Assembly (NCBI RefSeq): GCF_000576425.1
Contig: NZ_KK069988.1
Span: 1 to 64,000, forward strand
Direction of reading: 5' to 3'
Source of the DNA: Brachybacterium phenoliresistens
Lineage (GTDB): Bacteria; Actinomycetota; Actinomycetes; Actinomycetales; Dermabacteraceae
Length of the DNA stretch: 64,000 bases
Position numbers and translations under genes: made by a program. Under the pieces are notes generated by a model, which saw only the letters and a program-made list of their open reading frames with translations, was not told the origin of the DNA and ran no database searches. Positions 38,473 to 53,924 of this stretch are shown here, piece after piece. Every line of letters begins with the position of its first letter. Position 1 is the stretch's first letter.

Positions 38473-39708
38473 TCAGAGGACGTCGACGCCCTCCCGCAGC
38501 ACCCGCTGGACCTGGAGATCCTCGTCCACGAGCAGGACGTCGGCCCGCGCGCCGGCGGCGAGGACCCCGATCTCCCCCTCCGCGCCGAGCAGGCGCGCCG
38601 GGGTGGTGCTCGCGGCCGCGACCGCGGCGCCGAGGTCCACGCCCGCCTCCTGCACGGCGCAGCGCACCACGTCGATCAGGTGGGCGGTGCCCCCGGCGAT
38701 GCTGCCGCCCTCGGTGAGGGTCGCGACCCCGCCCGCGACGGTGACGTCCAGAGCGCCCAGGTGATAGGCGCCGTCGGCCATGCCCGCCGCTGCCATGGCG
38801 TCGGTGACCAGCAGCACGCAGCCCGGGCGGGCGATGGCGAACACGTGCGCGACCGTCCGCGCGTCCAGGTGCACGCCGTCGGCGATGACCTCGACCAGCA
38901 GCTCGCCGCGGGCGGCGGCGTCCAGCGCCGCGAGGGCCGGTCCCGGATCCCGGTGATGGATCGGGCGCATGCCGTTGAACAGGTGGGTGGCGCTGGGGAG
39001 GGCGGATCGTCCGCGCGCGGCCTCCAGGGCCCGCCGGGCCTGCTCGATCCCGCGGGTCATGATCTCGCTGCTGGCGTCGGTGTGCCCGAGGGAGGGCACC
39101 GCCCCGCCGGCGGCGAGGGCCGCGAGGACGGCGTCCGCGCCCTCGGCCTCGGGGGCCAGCGTCATGGTGGCGACCGCCCCGGCGCCGATCTCGCAGAGCT
39201 CGGCCACCAGCTCGGCGTCCCCGGCCACGATGTGCGCGGGATTCTGCGCGCCCTTGCGCGCCGCGGAGATGAACGGCCCCTCGAGGTGGATCCCCGCGAT
39301 CTCCCCGTCGCGGTGGAGGCCCGCGAGCAGGGCGACCCTCCGGCGCAGCGTGTCGGCATCGGCGGTGACCAGGGACGCGACCAGGGACGTGGTGCCGTGG
39401 CGGCGGTGCTCGCGCACCGCGACCAGGGCGCGCTCGGGATCCTCGCAGTCGGGGAAGGAGACGCCGCCGCCGCCGTGGTCGTGGACGTCGACCAGCCCGG
39501 GGAGGACCAGGCCCTCGTGGCGCACCTCCTGCGCCGCGCGGTGCACGGGGGCGCCATGGGCCGGGCCGGCATAGACGATCCGCCCCTCGTGCAGCAGCAC
39601 CAGCGCTCCGGGCAGGACGCGGTCCCCGAGCACGGCGGTGCCGTGGACGGCCGTGTCCACGGCGAGGACGGACTCGGGGGAGGGGGAGCTCTCGGCGGGC
39701 TGGGTCAT
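38473..39708 (-). CDS. nagA: N-acetylglucosamine-6-phosphate deacetylase
   Basis: 411 residues, amidohydrolase family. The metal motif LPGLVDVHDHGGGG, GIHLEGPFIS with the metal-binding Glu, SLGHTDAS, ATHLFNGMRP and the catalytic Asp in LVTDAMAAAG are all present. It removes acetate from GlcNAc-6-P in amino-sugar catabolism and cell-wall recycling. GGAAGGA precedes ATG 39708. No nagB or PTS gene is adjacent; nucS is 49 nt upstream on the same strand. Confidence 0.94.
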   Translation of the reverse strand: MTQPAESSPSPESVLAVDTAVHGTAVLGDRVLPGALVLLHEGRIVYAGPAHGAPVHRAAQEVRHEGLVLPGLVDVHDHGGGGVSFPDCEDPERALVAVREHRRHGTTSLVASLVTADADTLRRRVALLAGLHRDGEIAGIHLEGPFISAARKGAQNPAHIVAGDAELVAELCEIGAGAVATMTLAPEAEGADAVLAALAAGGAVPSLGHTDASSEIMTRGIEQARRALEAARGRSALPSATHLFNGMRPIHHRDPGPALAALDAAARGELLVEVIADGVHLDARTVAHVFAIARPGCVLLVTDAMAAAGMADGAYHLGALDVTVAGGVATLTEGGSIAGGTAHLIDVVRCAVQEAGVDLGAAVAAASTTPARLLGAEGEIGVLAAGARADVLLVDEDLQVQRVLREGVDVL

Positions 39709-39757
39709 GGCGGTCCTTCCTCGGACGGGCGGGGAGCGGTGAGGCCGGGGCGCTCGC

Positions 39758-40468
39758 TCAGAAGAGCCGCGACTCGACGTCGTCGATGCCGCGCAGGGCG
39801 TCGTAGTCCAGCGTCACGCAGTCGATCCCGCGGTCGGCGGCCAGGACGCGGGCCTGCGGCTTGATCGCCTGGGCCGCGAAGATCCCGCGCACGGGCGCGA
39901 GCAGCGGATCGCGGTTGAGCAGCTCGAGGTACCGGGTCAGCTGCTCGACGCCGTCGATCTCGCCCCGGCGCTTGATCTCGATCGCGACGCTCGCACCGTC
40001 GGCGTCGCGCGCCAGGATGTCCACGGGGCCGATGGCGGTCGCGTACTCGCGCCGCACCAGGGTCCAGCCCTCGCCGAGATGGTCGATGTTCTGCGCCAGC
40101 AGGGCCTGCAGATGCGCCTCGACGCCGTCCTTCTGCAGCCCGGGGTCCACGCCCAGCTCGTGCGAGGAGTCCTCGAGCACCTCGTGCAGGCGCACCCGCA
40201 GGGTGTCGCCCGTCTTGGTGTGGGTCACCTGCCACTGCTCGATCCAGGGGGAGCCGTCGGCGTCCGCCGCGGCCTCCTCGTCCGACCTCCGCTCGACCGT
40301 GAGGGTGCACGGCGGGCTCATCCAGTTCAGCGGCTTGTAGCTGCCGCCGTCGGAATGCACCAGCACGCTGCCGTCGGCCTTGACGATCAGCAGGCGCGGG
40401 GCCAGAGGGAGGTGGGCCGTCAACCGGCCCGCATAATCCACAGAGCAATGAGCTACCACGAGACGCAC
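39758..40468 (-). CDS. nucS: Mismatch endonuclease NucS (EndoMS)
   Basis: 236 residues. An N-terminal DNA-binding/dimer domain (about 1-115) and a C-terminal RecB-like nuclease domain ([28 protein letters not shown] holds the Asp, Glu and Lys of the active site). The end ESRLF resembles the clamp-binding tail of the family. NucS replaces MutS/MutL mismatch repair in most actinobacteria, cutting both strands at G-T, G-G and T-T mismatches. GTG 40468 has no Shine-Dalgarno but a TACGCT box 6 nt upstream, so leaderless translation is likely. Confidence 0.95.
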   Translation of the reverse strand: MRLVVAHCSVDYAGRLTAHLPLAPRLLIVKADGSVLVHSDGGSYKPLNWMSPPCTLTVERRSDEEAAADADGSPWIEQWQVTHTKTGDTLRVRLHEVLEDSSHELGVDPGLQKDGVEAHLQALLAQNIDHLGEGWTLVRREYATAIGPVDILARDADGASVAIEIKRRGEIDGVEQLTRYLELLNRDPLLAPVRGIFAAQAIKPQARVLAADRGIDCVTLDYDALRGIDDVESRLF

Positions 40469-40474
40469 CCCGAC

Positions 40475-40480
40475 AGCGTA
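40475..40480 (-). promoter_or_regulatory. -10 box of a leaderless promoter for nucS
   Basis: TACGCT on the minus strand, 6 nt before the GTG at 40468. Confidence 0.45.
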
Positions 40481-40647
40481 CGTCAGGCCGCGCGGGCTCC
40501 GGGACGATAGGCTGGCACGGCGGTATCCCTGAGGGGCCGGGTCCCGGTCGGCGCCGCCGCCGGGTGGAAACGCTCACGTCGCCGTGCCGGTCGTGCGGGA
40601 GCGCTCGTATCGTGGTGTGGTTCCCATCCTTGAAGGAGATCTCCGCC

Positions 40648-41526
40648 GTGCAGAAGATCCTCGCCGCGGCCCTCGTGGTCCTGGGCCTGGCCGGCCTCGT
40701 CCTGGGCCGCCTGGGCGAGACCACCTGGGCGCCCTCCACCGAGCACACCGCCGTGGCCGACCTCGCCGATGCCGGACCCGCGGTCGTCATCGACCCGGGC
40801 GTGCTGTACGTCGGCGGGGAGGAGGGCACGGTGGAGATCACCGCCGCCTCCGACGTCTCGGTGATCACCGCGGCCAACGACGACATCGCCGCCTACCTCG
40901 CCCAGACCCGGTACACCCGCGTCACGGGCGTCCCCAGCTGGGAGACGCTCTCCACCGAGGTCGTGAATCCCGACGGCGGCACCACGCTGAGCGATCCGGC
41001 CGGCTCGGACCTCTGGCGCCAGGTCGAGACCTCGCCGAGCCCCGCGAGCATCGACATCGCCGCCTTCCGCCGGGAGGAGGCCGCTCCCGGCTCCGAGCAG
41101 CCGTACCGCGCGATCCTGCTGGTGACCGACGGGACCGCCCCCGGTGCGCAGAGCATCTCCATCACCTGGCCGGTGGAGGCGAGCAACGCCTGGGTGCCCT
41201 ACGCATATGCCGGCGGGGCGACCGTGGCCGTGATCGGCCTGATCTGGTTCGTGCTCGCCTTCCGCAGCAGCGGCCGCCGCGACGAGGACCATGCGCCGGC
41301 CCGGCCCGAGGTCGCCGCGGCCGCCGCCGGCCCCTCGGCGGCGCCGTCGACGACCACGGCGGCGCCCACGCTGGTGCCCGGCCGCGACGCGCCGGTGAGC
41401 TCCCCGGACTCCGCACCGCCCGCCGGGGACGTCACCGACACCCTCCCGCCGGTGCCCGCCGCGGAGGAGGATCCCGCGCCCCGGGCGCCCCACCGTCCCA
41501 CCCATCGCGGGGAGGAGCGGTCATGA
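40648..41526 (+). CDS. Uncharacterised membrane protein with extracytoplasmic domain
   Basis: 292 residues. An N-terminal membrane segment or uncleaved signal (about 3-20) is followed by an extracytoplasmic region of beta-rich look (about 25-185), a second membrane helix (about 195-215; AGGATVAVIGLIWFVLAF) and a Pro/Ala/Thr-rich cytoplasmic tail. I do not recognise the family. GTG 40648 has AAGGAG 9 nt upstream; the frame is open further upstream without sense. The stop overlaps the next gene, a lipoprotein, so the two envelope proteins are probably made together. Confidence 0.82.
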   Translation: MQKILAAALVVLGLAGLVLGRLGETTWAPSTEHTAVADLADAGPAVVIDPGVLYVGGEEGTVEITAASDVSVITAANDDIAAYLAQTRYTRVTGVPSWETLSTEVVNPDGGTTLSDPAGSDLWRQVETSPSPASIDIAAFRREEAAPGSEQPYRAILLVTDGTAPGAQSISITWPVEASNAWVPYAYAGGATVAVIGLIWFVLAFRSSGRRDEDHAPARPEVAAAAAGPSAAPSTTTAAPTLVPGRDAPVSSPDSAPPAGDVTDTLPPVPAAEEDPAPRAPHRPTHRGEERS

Positions 41527-42614
41527 GCCTGCGTCCCGCCGCCCCGCTCCAGGTCCCGGGAGGCCCCATGTCCCTGCGCCCCGTCCTGGCCCGCCGCTCC
41601 CTGCTCGCCGGGGCCGGGGCCCTGCTGACCGGTACGGTCCTGGCGGCCTGCTCCGAGGTCGCCCCGCCGCCGCCGGTGCCCACGGGCCCCTCCCTCGCCT
41701 CGCCGACGCCCGCCGCGAGCACCGAACAGCTGGCCCCCGTGGTCGCGGAGATCTCGGCCGCCGTCGCCGCGGCGGACGAGGCGAAGGACGCCGGGCTGCT
41801 TGCGCCGCGCGTGGTCGGCTCGGCGGTCGAGTTCCGCACCCGCACCTACGAGATCGTCGCGGCCTTCCCGGACTGGTCCGAGCAGCTGGCCTCGTACCCC
41901 GGCGCCGAGCCGATGGTGCTCCTCACCTCGACCGCGACCGAGTTCCCGCGCACCGCCATGGCGCTGGTGCCCGATGCGGGCCCCTCCGGGATCCCCTTCT
42001 TCCTCGCCCTCCAGCAGGCCGATGCGCAGTCGCCGTACACCACCTGGGGCTGGGCCCAGCAGGCCGTCGACGTCGAGATGCCGAAGGTGCCCGCGGACAG
42101 CGTCGGCAGCGAGCCCGTGGCGCCGGACGCCGAGGGGCTGAAGCTCACCCCCGCCGAGGCGCTGTCGCTGTACGCCGCGGTCCTCTCCTCGGGCGACGGG
42201 GTCGACGCCGAGGACGTCCTCGCCGAGAACCCCTTCCAGACGCAGGCCCACGCGCAGATCCAGGCCGAGCGCACCGACCTGAACAAGGACGTGGAGCGCG
42301 ACCAGGCGGCCACGATCCACGAGAGGTACACGGTCAAGGACGGCGACTTCGCCGGCCTGCGCACCGACGACGGCGGCGCGGTGGTGATGGGGACGCTCCT
42401 GTCCACCCGGACCGTGAAGGTCAAGGAGGGCGCCACGATCTCCTACACCGAGGACAACGTCTTCACCACCCTGGCGGGACGCACCGAGTTCACCGAGAGC
42501 TACGTGCGCGAGTACGGCTCGGTGGTGGCCCTGTACATCCCGCCGGCGGACTCCGACCAGCAGATCCAGCCGATCGGCGCGAGCCGTGCGCTGCTGGGCG
42601 CCTCCGGCTCCTGA
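41523..42614 (+). CDS. Uncharacterised lipoprotein (probable Tat signal)
   Basis: 363 residues from ATG 41523. Two in-frame starts both have binding sites: 41523 (GGGGAGGAG, overlapping the upstream stop) and 41568 (GGGAGG). Both begin MSLRP. The second gives a more usual signal peptide, with LARRSLLAGAG and the lipobox TVLAAC, so a cleaved lipoprotein results either way. The mature protein starts with a Pro/Ser/Thr linker and then a domain (about 75-360) ending YVREYGSVVALYIPPADS. Found next to thioredoxin-like and glg genes in related actinobacteria to my recollection; function unknown. Confidence 0.85.
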   Translation: MSLRPAAPLQVPGGPMSLRPVLARRSLLAGAGALLTGTVLAACSEVAPPPPVPTGPSLASPTPAASTEQLAPVVAEISAAVAAADEAKDAGLLAPRVVGSAVEFRTRTYEIVAAFPDWSEQLASYPGAEPMVLLTSTATEFPRTAMALVPDAGPSGIPFFLALQQADAQSPYTTWGWAQQAVDVEMPKVPADSVGSEPVAPDAEGLKLTPAEALSLYAAVLSSGDGVDAEDVLAENPFQTQAHAQIQAERTDLNKDVERDQAATIHERYTVKDGDFAGLRTDDGGAVVMGTLLSTRTVKVKEGATISYTEDNVFTTLAGRTEFTESYVREYGSVVALYIPPADSDQQIQPIGASRALLGASGS

Positions 42615-42660
42615 TCCCCGTCAGCATGCTCCCGACCGACCATCCGTGAGAGGACCATCC

Positions 42661-43542
42661 ATGACCGATCCGTACGGCATCCCCGATCTCGCCGCGCTGC
42701 GCGATCCCGCTCCCAGCTCCCACGTCGGCGAGCCCGCCCAGCACGAGGTCGCCGTCACCGAGCAGGGGCTCGAGCAGCTCATCCAGGACTCCCAGCAGAT
42801 CGCGACGCTGCTGCTGGTGACCAGCTCCCGCGTGCCCCAGGCCGCGGACTTCCTCGCCGCCCTGCGCGCGGCGGTGGATGCGAAGTCCGGCGCGGTGCGC
42901 CTGGCCACCGTCGACGCCGACACGCAGCCGCGGGTGGCCGAGGCCCTGCGCGTGCGCCAGCTCCCCACCCTGCTGCTGCTGCTCAAGGGGCAGCTGCAGC
43001 CGATCGTCGAGTCCGTGCTCCCGGCCGAGGAGATCACCCCCCTGCTCGACCAGGTCGTCCAGGTCGCCGAGCAGCAGGGGATGGACGTCTCCGCCGCCGG
43101 CGAGGCGCCGGAGGCGGAGGAGGAGCCGCTCGCGCCGCTGATCCAGGCGGCGTACGACGCGATCGAGCGCGGCGACCTCGACGGAGCCGTCGCCGCCTAC
43201 GAGGAGCAGCTCTCCCAGAGCCCCGCCGACGCCGAGGCGAAGGCGGGACTGGCGACGGTGAGCCTGATGCGCCGCACCCAGGGCGTCGACCTCAACGCCG
43301 CGCGCGCCGCGGCCGCCGCGGATCGCGCGGACCTTCCCGCGCAGCTGCTGGTGGCGGATCTGGACATGCTCGGCGGCCATGTCGAGGACGCCTTCGGGCG
43401 TCTGCTCGAGCTGCTGCGCGGGGCCGATGCGGAGACGAAGGACGCCGTGCGGTCCCGCCTGCTGGAGCTGTTCGAGGTCGCCGGCCCCGAGGACCCGCGC
43501 GTGCCGCCGGCCCGCAAGCGCCTGGCGAACCTGCTGTTCTGA
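42661..43542 (+). CDS. Thioredoxin-fold/TPR protein of the YbbN (CnoX) type without cysteines
   Basis: 293 residues. A thioredoxin fold (about 25-140) keeps the cis-proline loop VRQLPTLLLL, but the WCGPC site is replaced by TSSRVPQA and there is no cysteine anywhere in the protein. A C-terminal TPR-like helical region (about 155-290; ALAVYEEQL-type repeats) follows. YbbN/CnoX proteins bind clients and chaperonins; this one cannot act as a thiol oxidoreductase. ATG 42661 follows GAGAGGA. The order YbbN-like, glgB, glgE matches mycobacteria. Confidence 0.86.
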   Translation: MTDPYGIPDLAALRDPAPSSHVGEPAQHEVAVTEQGLEQLIQDSQQIATLLLVTSSRVPQAADFLAALRAAVDAKSGAVRLATVDADTQPRVAEALRVRQLPTLLLLLKGQLQPIVESVLPAEEITPLLDQVVQVAEQQGMDVSAAGEAPEAEEEPLAPLIQAAYDAIERGDLDGAVAAYEEQLSQSPADAEAKAGLATVSLMRRTQGVDLNAARAAAAADRADLPAQLLVADLDMLGGHVEDAFGRLLELLRGADAETKDAVRSRLLELFEVAGPEDPRVPPARKRLANLLF

Positions 43543-43566
43543 CCGGCCCGCACCCCGGTCCGATGA

Positions 43567-43613
43567 CGTGAGGCCGGCGGCCCCCTCCCTGCGGAGGGGC
43601 CGCCGGCCTCACG
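43567..43613. terminator. Strong terminator between the YbbN-like gene and glgB
   Basis: A stem of about 21 bp (43567-43588 with 43593-43613) with one bulged C and a 4-nt loop lies between two convergent genes. It can serve both strands. Confidence 0.8.
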
Positions 43614-43646
43614 CCGTCGTGCCCGGGGGAGCGGCGCTCCCGCAGA

Positions 43647-45851
<2,205 letters not shown>

Positions 45852-45875
45852 GATGGTCTCCTCGGGCGGTCGGGG

Positions 45876-47966
<2,091 letters not shown>

Positions 47967-48018
47967 GCCTACTCCTGCCGGATCGGGTCGGGGTGCCGGC
48001 GGGGGGAGCCGCCTGGGC

Positions 48019-50247
<2,229 letters not shown>

Positions 50248-50316
50248 CCGCTCATCCTCGCACCGGGCGGAGCGCGCGCCCGGAGGACCGGGTGTTCTGT
50301 GGTCGGTGCCACCGCA

Positions 50317-50348
50317 TTCACGGTGCCCCCGCTCACACCCGTTAGGAT
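50317..50348 (+). promoter_or_regulatory. Candidate promoter of the MoxR cluster
   Basis: TAGGAT (50343-50348) is a fair -10. TTCACG (50317-50322) lies 20 bp upstream, longer than ideal. Leader would be about 65 nt. Confidence 0.35.
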
Positions 50349-50421
50349 CGTGGCCGGTGCCGCCGCAGCGCGCGAGGGCACCGGCAGACGCCGCAAGAGC
50401 ATGGATGGGGAAGCGCACCAC

Positions 50422-51504
50422 ATGAGCAATCCGCCGCATCAGCGTCCCGAGGCGCCCGCGTCGCCGCAGTCCGAGGCCCGGGGACAGCGTCCCGCGGCGT
50501 CGTTCGCCCCCGGTGCCGCCACCATCTCGGGCGAGGACCTCGAGCGGGCGAAGCAGATCGTGCGCACGATCAGCAGCGTCTTCGGCTCCCGCGTGGTCGG
50601 CCAGGAGAACCTGCGCCTGACCCTGCTGGCGGCGCTCGCCGCCGGCGGGCACGTGCTGCTGGAGTCGGTCCCGGGGCTGGCCAAGACGACGGCCGCATCG
50701 GCCCTGGCGTCCTCGATCACCGGCACCTTCGCCCGCATCCAGTGCACGCCCGACCTGATGCCCAACGACATCATCGGCACCCAGATCTTCAACTACGGCA
50801 ACGGCACCTTCACCACCCAGCTGGGCCCGGTGCACGCGAACGTCGTGCTGCTGGACGAGATCAACCGCTCGAGCGCGAAGACCCAGTCGGCCATGCTCGA
50901 GGCGATGCAGGAGCGGCAGACCTCCATCGGCGGGGAGGTCTACAAGCTCCCCTCGCCGTTCATGGTGCTCGCCACCCAGAACCCGATCGAGGAGGAGGGC
51001 ACCTACGTCCTCCCCGAGGCGCAGATGGACCGCTTCCTCATCAAGGAGGTCCTCACCTACCCGCGGCCCGGCGAGGAGCACGAGATCCTCGACCGCTCCA
51101 CCAGCGGCCGTCTCTCGGCGCCCTCCGAGCCGGTCGCCAGCGTCACCCTCGACGACATCCGCTTCCTGCAGCGCATGGTCGATGCGGTGTACGTCGACCA
51201 GGCCGTCAAGCGCTACATCATCGACCTCGTGTTCACCACCCGCGGCTCCGGCCCGCGCCCGGTGCCGAACCTGACCCAGTCGGTCCGCGTGGGCGCCAGC
51301 CCCCGCGGCTCGCTCGCGCTGATGCGGGTGGGCCAGGCGCACGCGCTGCTGAACGGGCGCTCCTTCGTCACCCCGGACGACGTGCGCGCCATGCGCTACG
51401 GCGTGCTGCGCCACCGCCTCGTGCTGACCTTCGACGCCCTGGCCGGCGGCATCAAGCCCGAGCAGATCATCGACGCGGTGTTCCACGCCGTGCCGATGCC
51501 CTGA
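50422..51504 (+). CDS. MoxR-type AAA+ ATPase
   Basis: 360 residues. Walker A ESVPGLAKTTAAS, Walker B NVVLLDEINRSSAK, sensor 1 VLATQNPIEEEGTY and the arginine-finger region AQMDRFLIK are all standard for MoxR proteins. These act as chaperone-like ATPases together with von Willebrand factor A proteins, often in metal insertion or envelope stress. ATG 50422 is preferred (GGGGAAG 8 nt upstream); an in-frame ATG at 50401 is possible. It heads a run of five genes with overlaps. Confidence 0.93.
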   Translation: MSNPPHQRPEAPASPQSEARGQRPAASFAPGAATISGEDLERAKQIVRTISSVFGSRVVGQENLRLTLLAALAAGGHVLLESVPGLAKTTAASALASSITGTFARIQCTPDLMPNDIIGTQIFNYGNGTFTTQLGPVHANVVLLDEINRSSAKTQSAMLEAMQERQTSIGGEVYKLPSPFMVLATQNPIEEEGTYVLPEAQMDRFLIKEVLTYPRPGEEHEILDRSTSGRLSAPSEPVASVTLDDIRFLQRMVDAVYVDQAVKRYIIDLVFTTRGSGPRPVPNLTQSVRVGASPRGSLALMRVGQAHALLNGRSFVTPDDVRAMRYGVLRHRLVLTFDALAGGIKPEQIIDAVFHAVPMP

Positions 51505-51527
51505 CCGCGAGGAGAGGACGGCGCCGC

Positions 51528-52424
51528 ATGGCGACATCGCTGCTGACCCGTGTCAAGGCCCGGGTGGACCTGTCCACGTCCGGGCGGGCACGGGGACTGA
51601 TCCAGGGGCGCGGACGGTCCCTGTTCAAGGGGAGCGGCGAGGACTTCGACGACCTGAAGTACTACCAGCCCGGGGACAAGATCTCCGACATCGACTGGAA
51701 GGCGACGGCGCGCTCGGGGGAGCCGCTGATCCGCCAGTTCAACGAGGAGCGGGTGCGTCACCTGTCGATCGTGGCGGACACCTCCTCCGCGATGGCCGCG
51801 ACCGCGGCCGACGGCACCTCCAAGCGCGATGCCATGGTGACCGCCGCGGGGCTGGTGTGCTTCCTGGCCCAGAAGAACGGGGACCTGGTGGGTCTGGTCG
51901 CCGGCGCGGAGGCGCGGCCCACCCAGCTGCCGGCCCGCTCCAGCGACGGCCACCTCGAGCTGGTGCTGCGCACCATCCAGCAGACCACCACCGCGGCCGC
52001 CCCGGCGCCGGACTCCTCCTGGCTGATCGAGCGCGCCTTCCGCGTGACCTCCCGCGCCACGCTGATGACCATCATCACCGACGAGGCGCATCCCCTGCTG
52101 GAGGACTACTCGATCCTGCGGCGCCTGACCACCCGGCACGACGTGATGGTGGTGCGCATCGGCGATGCGGATCCCCTCCAGCGCGAGGACGAGGAGCACG
52201 AGGTCGTCGACGTCAACCATCCGCGGGAGATCGCGGAGCTCTCGCGCCACAGCCCGAAGGTCGCCCGGGACGTCGAGGCCTTCCGCCGGGCCCGTCGCGA
52301 CGAGGTCTCCGCGATGCTGGACCGCCTGCACATCAGCCACGTGCTCACCGCCGGGGACACCACGGTGGTCGAGGACATGATCGCCATGCTGCGTGCGAGG
52401 GAGTACCGCCATGCCCGCGCCTGA
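51528..52424 (+). CDS. DUF58-domain protein of the MoxR cluster
   Basis: 298 residues. The DUF58 core is clear: FDDLKYYQPGDKISDIDWKATARSGEPLIRQF, followed by a VWA-like part (LSIVADTSSAMAA, TIITDEAHPL). No membrane helix is seen, so it is cytoplasmic. DUF58 proteins accompany MoxR ATPases almost everywhere. It overlaps the next gene by 14 nt. Confidence 0.9.
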   Translation: MATSLLTRVKARVDLSTSGRARGLIQGRGRSLFKGSGEDFDDLKYYQPGDKISDIDWKATARSGEPLIRQFNEERVRHLSIVADTSSAMAATAADGTSKRDAMVTAAGLVCFLAQKNGDLVGLVAGAEARPTQLPARSSDGHLELVLRTIQQTTTAAAPAPDSSWLIERAFRVTSRATLMTIITDEAHPLLEDYSILRRLTTRHDVMVVRIGDADPLQREDEEHEVVDVNHPREIAELSRHSPKVARDVEAFRRARRDEVSAMLDRLHISHVLTAGDTTVVEDMIAMLRAREYRHARA

Positions 52425-52911
52425 GTTCCCGCTGCCGTCCCTCCTCGCGGAGCCCGCCCAGATCATCGATCCGCCGCAGTACTCGGTGGCCTGGCTGATC
52501 CTCGCCGCGCTGTGCCTGATCGTGATCGCCGCGCTGGTCATCGCGGTGCTGCGCATCTCCCGCGCCGTGGTCACCCGCAGCGCCTACCGCGCCCGCCCCG
52601 GCGAGGTGGAGACCCTCAAGGCCGAGTTCCTGCGCGCGGTCAACGAGATCGCCGCCCGCCACGAGGCCGAGGAGATCGACGCGCGCGAGGGCCACCACGA
52701 GCTCACCGCCGTCATGCGGCGCTTCGTGCGCTCGACCACCGGCCACGACGTCACCAGCCAGGACCTCGCCACGCTGATCGCCGACGACCGCACCCACGAC
52801 GTGGGCCGGCTGATCGCCCACCTCTACGAGCCGGACTTCGCCGCCAGCAGCGACACCGAGCTGGCCGAGTCCGTGCACCGCTGCCGGGAGGTGATCCGCC
52901 GATGGTCATGA
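52411..52911 (+). CDS. Single-helix membrane protein in the MoxR cluster
   Basis: 166 residues. One membrane helix (about 24-46; SVAWLILAALCLIVIAALVIAVL) and a cytoplasmic helical domain with RAVNEIAARHEAEEIDAREGHHELTAVMRRFVRSTTG. Position and form match the DUF4381-like proteins of MoxR/Bat operons. ATG 52411 has GGGAG 7 nt upstream, while GTG 52393 lacks one. It overlaps both neighbours. Confidence 0.85.
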   Translation: MPAPEFPLPSLLAEPAQIIDPPQYSVAWLILAALCLIVIAALVIAVLRISRAVVTRSAYRARPGEVETLKAEFLRAVNEIAARHEAEEIDAREGHHELTAVMRRFVRSTTGHDVTSQDLATLIADDRTHDVGRLIAHLYEPDFAASSDTELAESVHRCREVIRRWS

Positions 52912-53924
52912 CCTTCTGGTGGGTCACGCTGCTGCTGCTCCTGGCGGGGATCGCGGTGTGGGCGATCACCTTCTGGAACCGCCGCGCCATGCGCCGCTCG
53001 CCGGTGCTGGTGGCCAACTCCTCCTTCCTCGAGCAGCTGCCCAGCTTCGTGCGCGCCCAGCGCACGGCCCGGATCGTCCGCGTGCTGCAGGTGGGGCTGG
53101 CGGTGCTGGGCGTGCTCGGCGCCTCCGTGCTCTCGGGCCGCGTGGCCACCGAGCGCATCGAGACCCCCGACTTCGCGAGCCGGGACATCGTGCTGTGCCT
53201 GGACGTGTCCGGCTCGATGTACGAGTACGACACGGAGATCCTGCAGACCTTCGCCGCGATGGTGGACTCCTTCGACGGCGAGCGGGTGGCGCTGTCGATC
53301 TTCAACTCCACCAGCCGCACCGTCTTCCCCCTCACCAACGACTACGACCTGATCCGGCGCGAGCTCACTGAGGGCGCCGAGGCCATCGACTTCGACGAGA
53401 CGGGCTACCGCCTGGGCACCCGCGACTACCCCGAGGAGAAGGTGCGCCAGTACGTCGACTTCGTCGAGGGCACGCGCGGCATCGACGACCAGGCCTCCAT
53501 CGTCCCCGACGGCCTGGCCTCCTGCGGACTGCTGTTCGACCAGGCCGCCCAGGACCGCAGCCGCTCGATCATCTTCGCGACGGACAACGAGGTCAACGGC
53601 GAGCCGATCTTCACCCTCCAGGAGGCGGTGGACGGCGTCGCCGCCCGCGACATCGACCTGTACACCTTCTACCCCGGCGCCTTCGAGTGCACCGACGTCT
53701 GCTTCGAGGAGCTCAAGACGGTCACCGAGACCGTCGACGGCGGCCTGTACCAGTCCTCGGACCCGAACGCGATCCCCTCGATCATCGAGCAGATCCAGCG
53801 CAGCCAGGCCGAGCTGATGGGCGCCGAGCCCACCGTGATCCGCAACGACCACCCGATGCTCGGCTTCGTGCTGGCGCTGCTCGCGCTGGTCGCGGTGCTG
53901 GTCCTGGGCTGGAGGAACCGCTGA
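52902..53924 (+). CDS. VWA-domain membrane protein (BatA-like)
   Basis: 340 residues. N-terminal helices (about 5-22 and 57-75), an extracytoplasmic VWA domain with the MIDAS motif DVSGSM (about 103-108) and IFNSTSR, and a C-terminal helix (about 318-336). An internal cysteine pair FECTDVCFEE may form a disulfide. MIDAS-containing VWA domains bind metal and partner proteins. The stop and next start share one base (TGATG). Confidence 0.91.
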   Translation: MVMTFWWVTLLLLLAGIAVWAITFWNRRAMRRSPVLVANSSFLEQLPSFVRAQRTARIVRVLQVGLAVLGVLGASVLSGRVATERIETPDFASRDIVLCLDVSGSMYEYDTEILQTFAAMVDSFDGERVALSIFNSTSRTVFPLTNDYDLIRRELTEGAEAIDFDETGYRLGTRDYPEEKVRQYVDFVEGTRGIDDQASIVPDGLASCGLLFDQAAQDRSRSIIFATDNEVNGEPIFTLQEAVDGVAARDIDLYTFYPGAFECTDVCFEELKTVTETVDGGLYQSSDPNAIPSIIEQIQRSQAELMGAEPTVIRNDHPMLGFVLALLALVAVLVLGWRNR

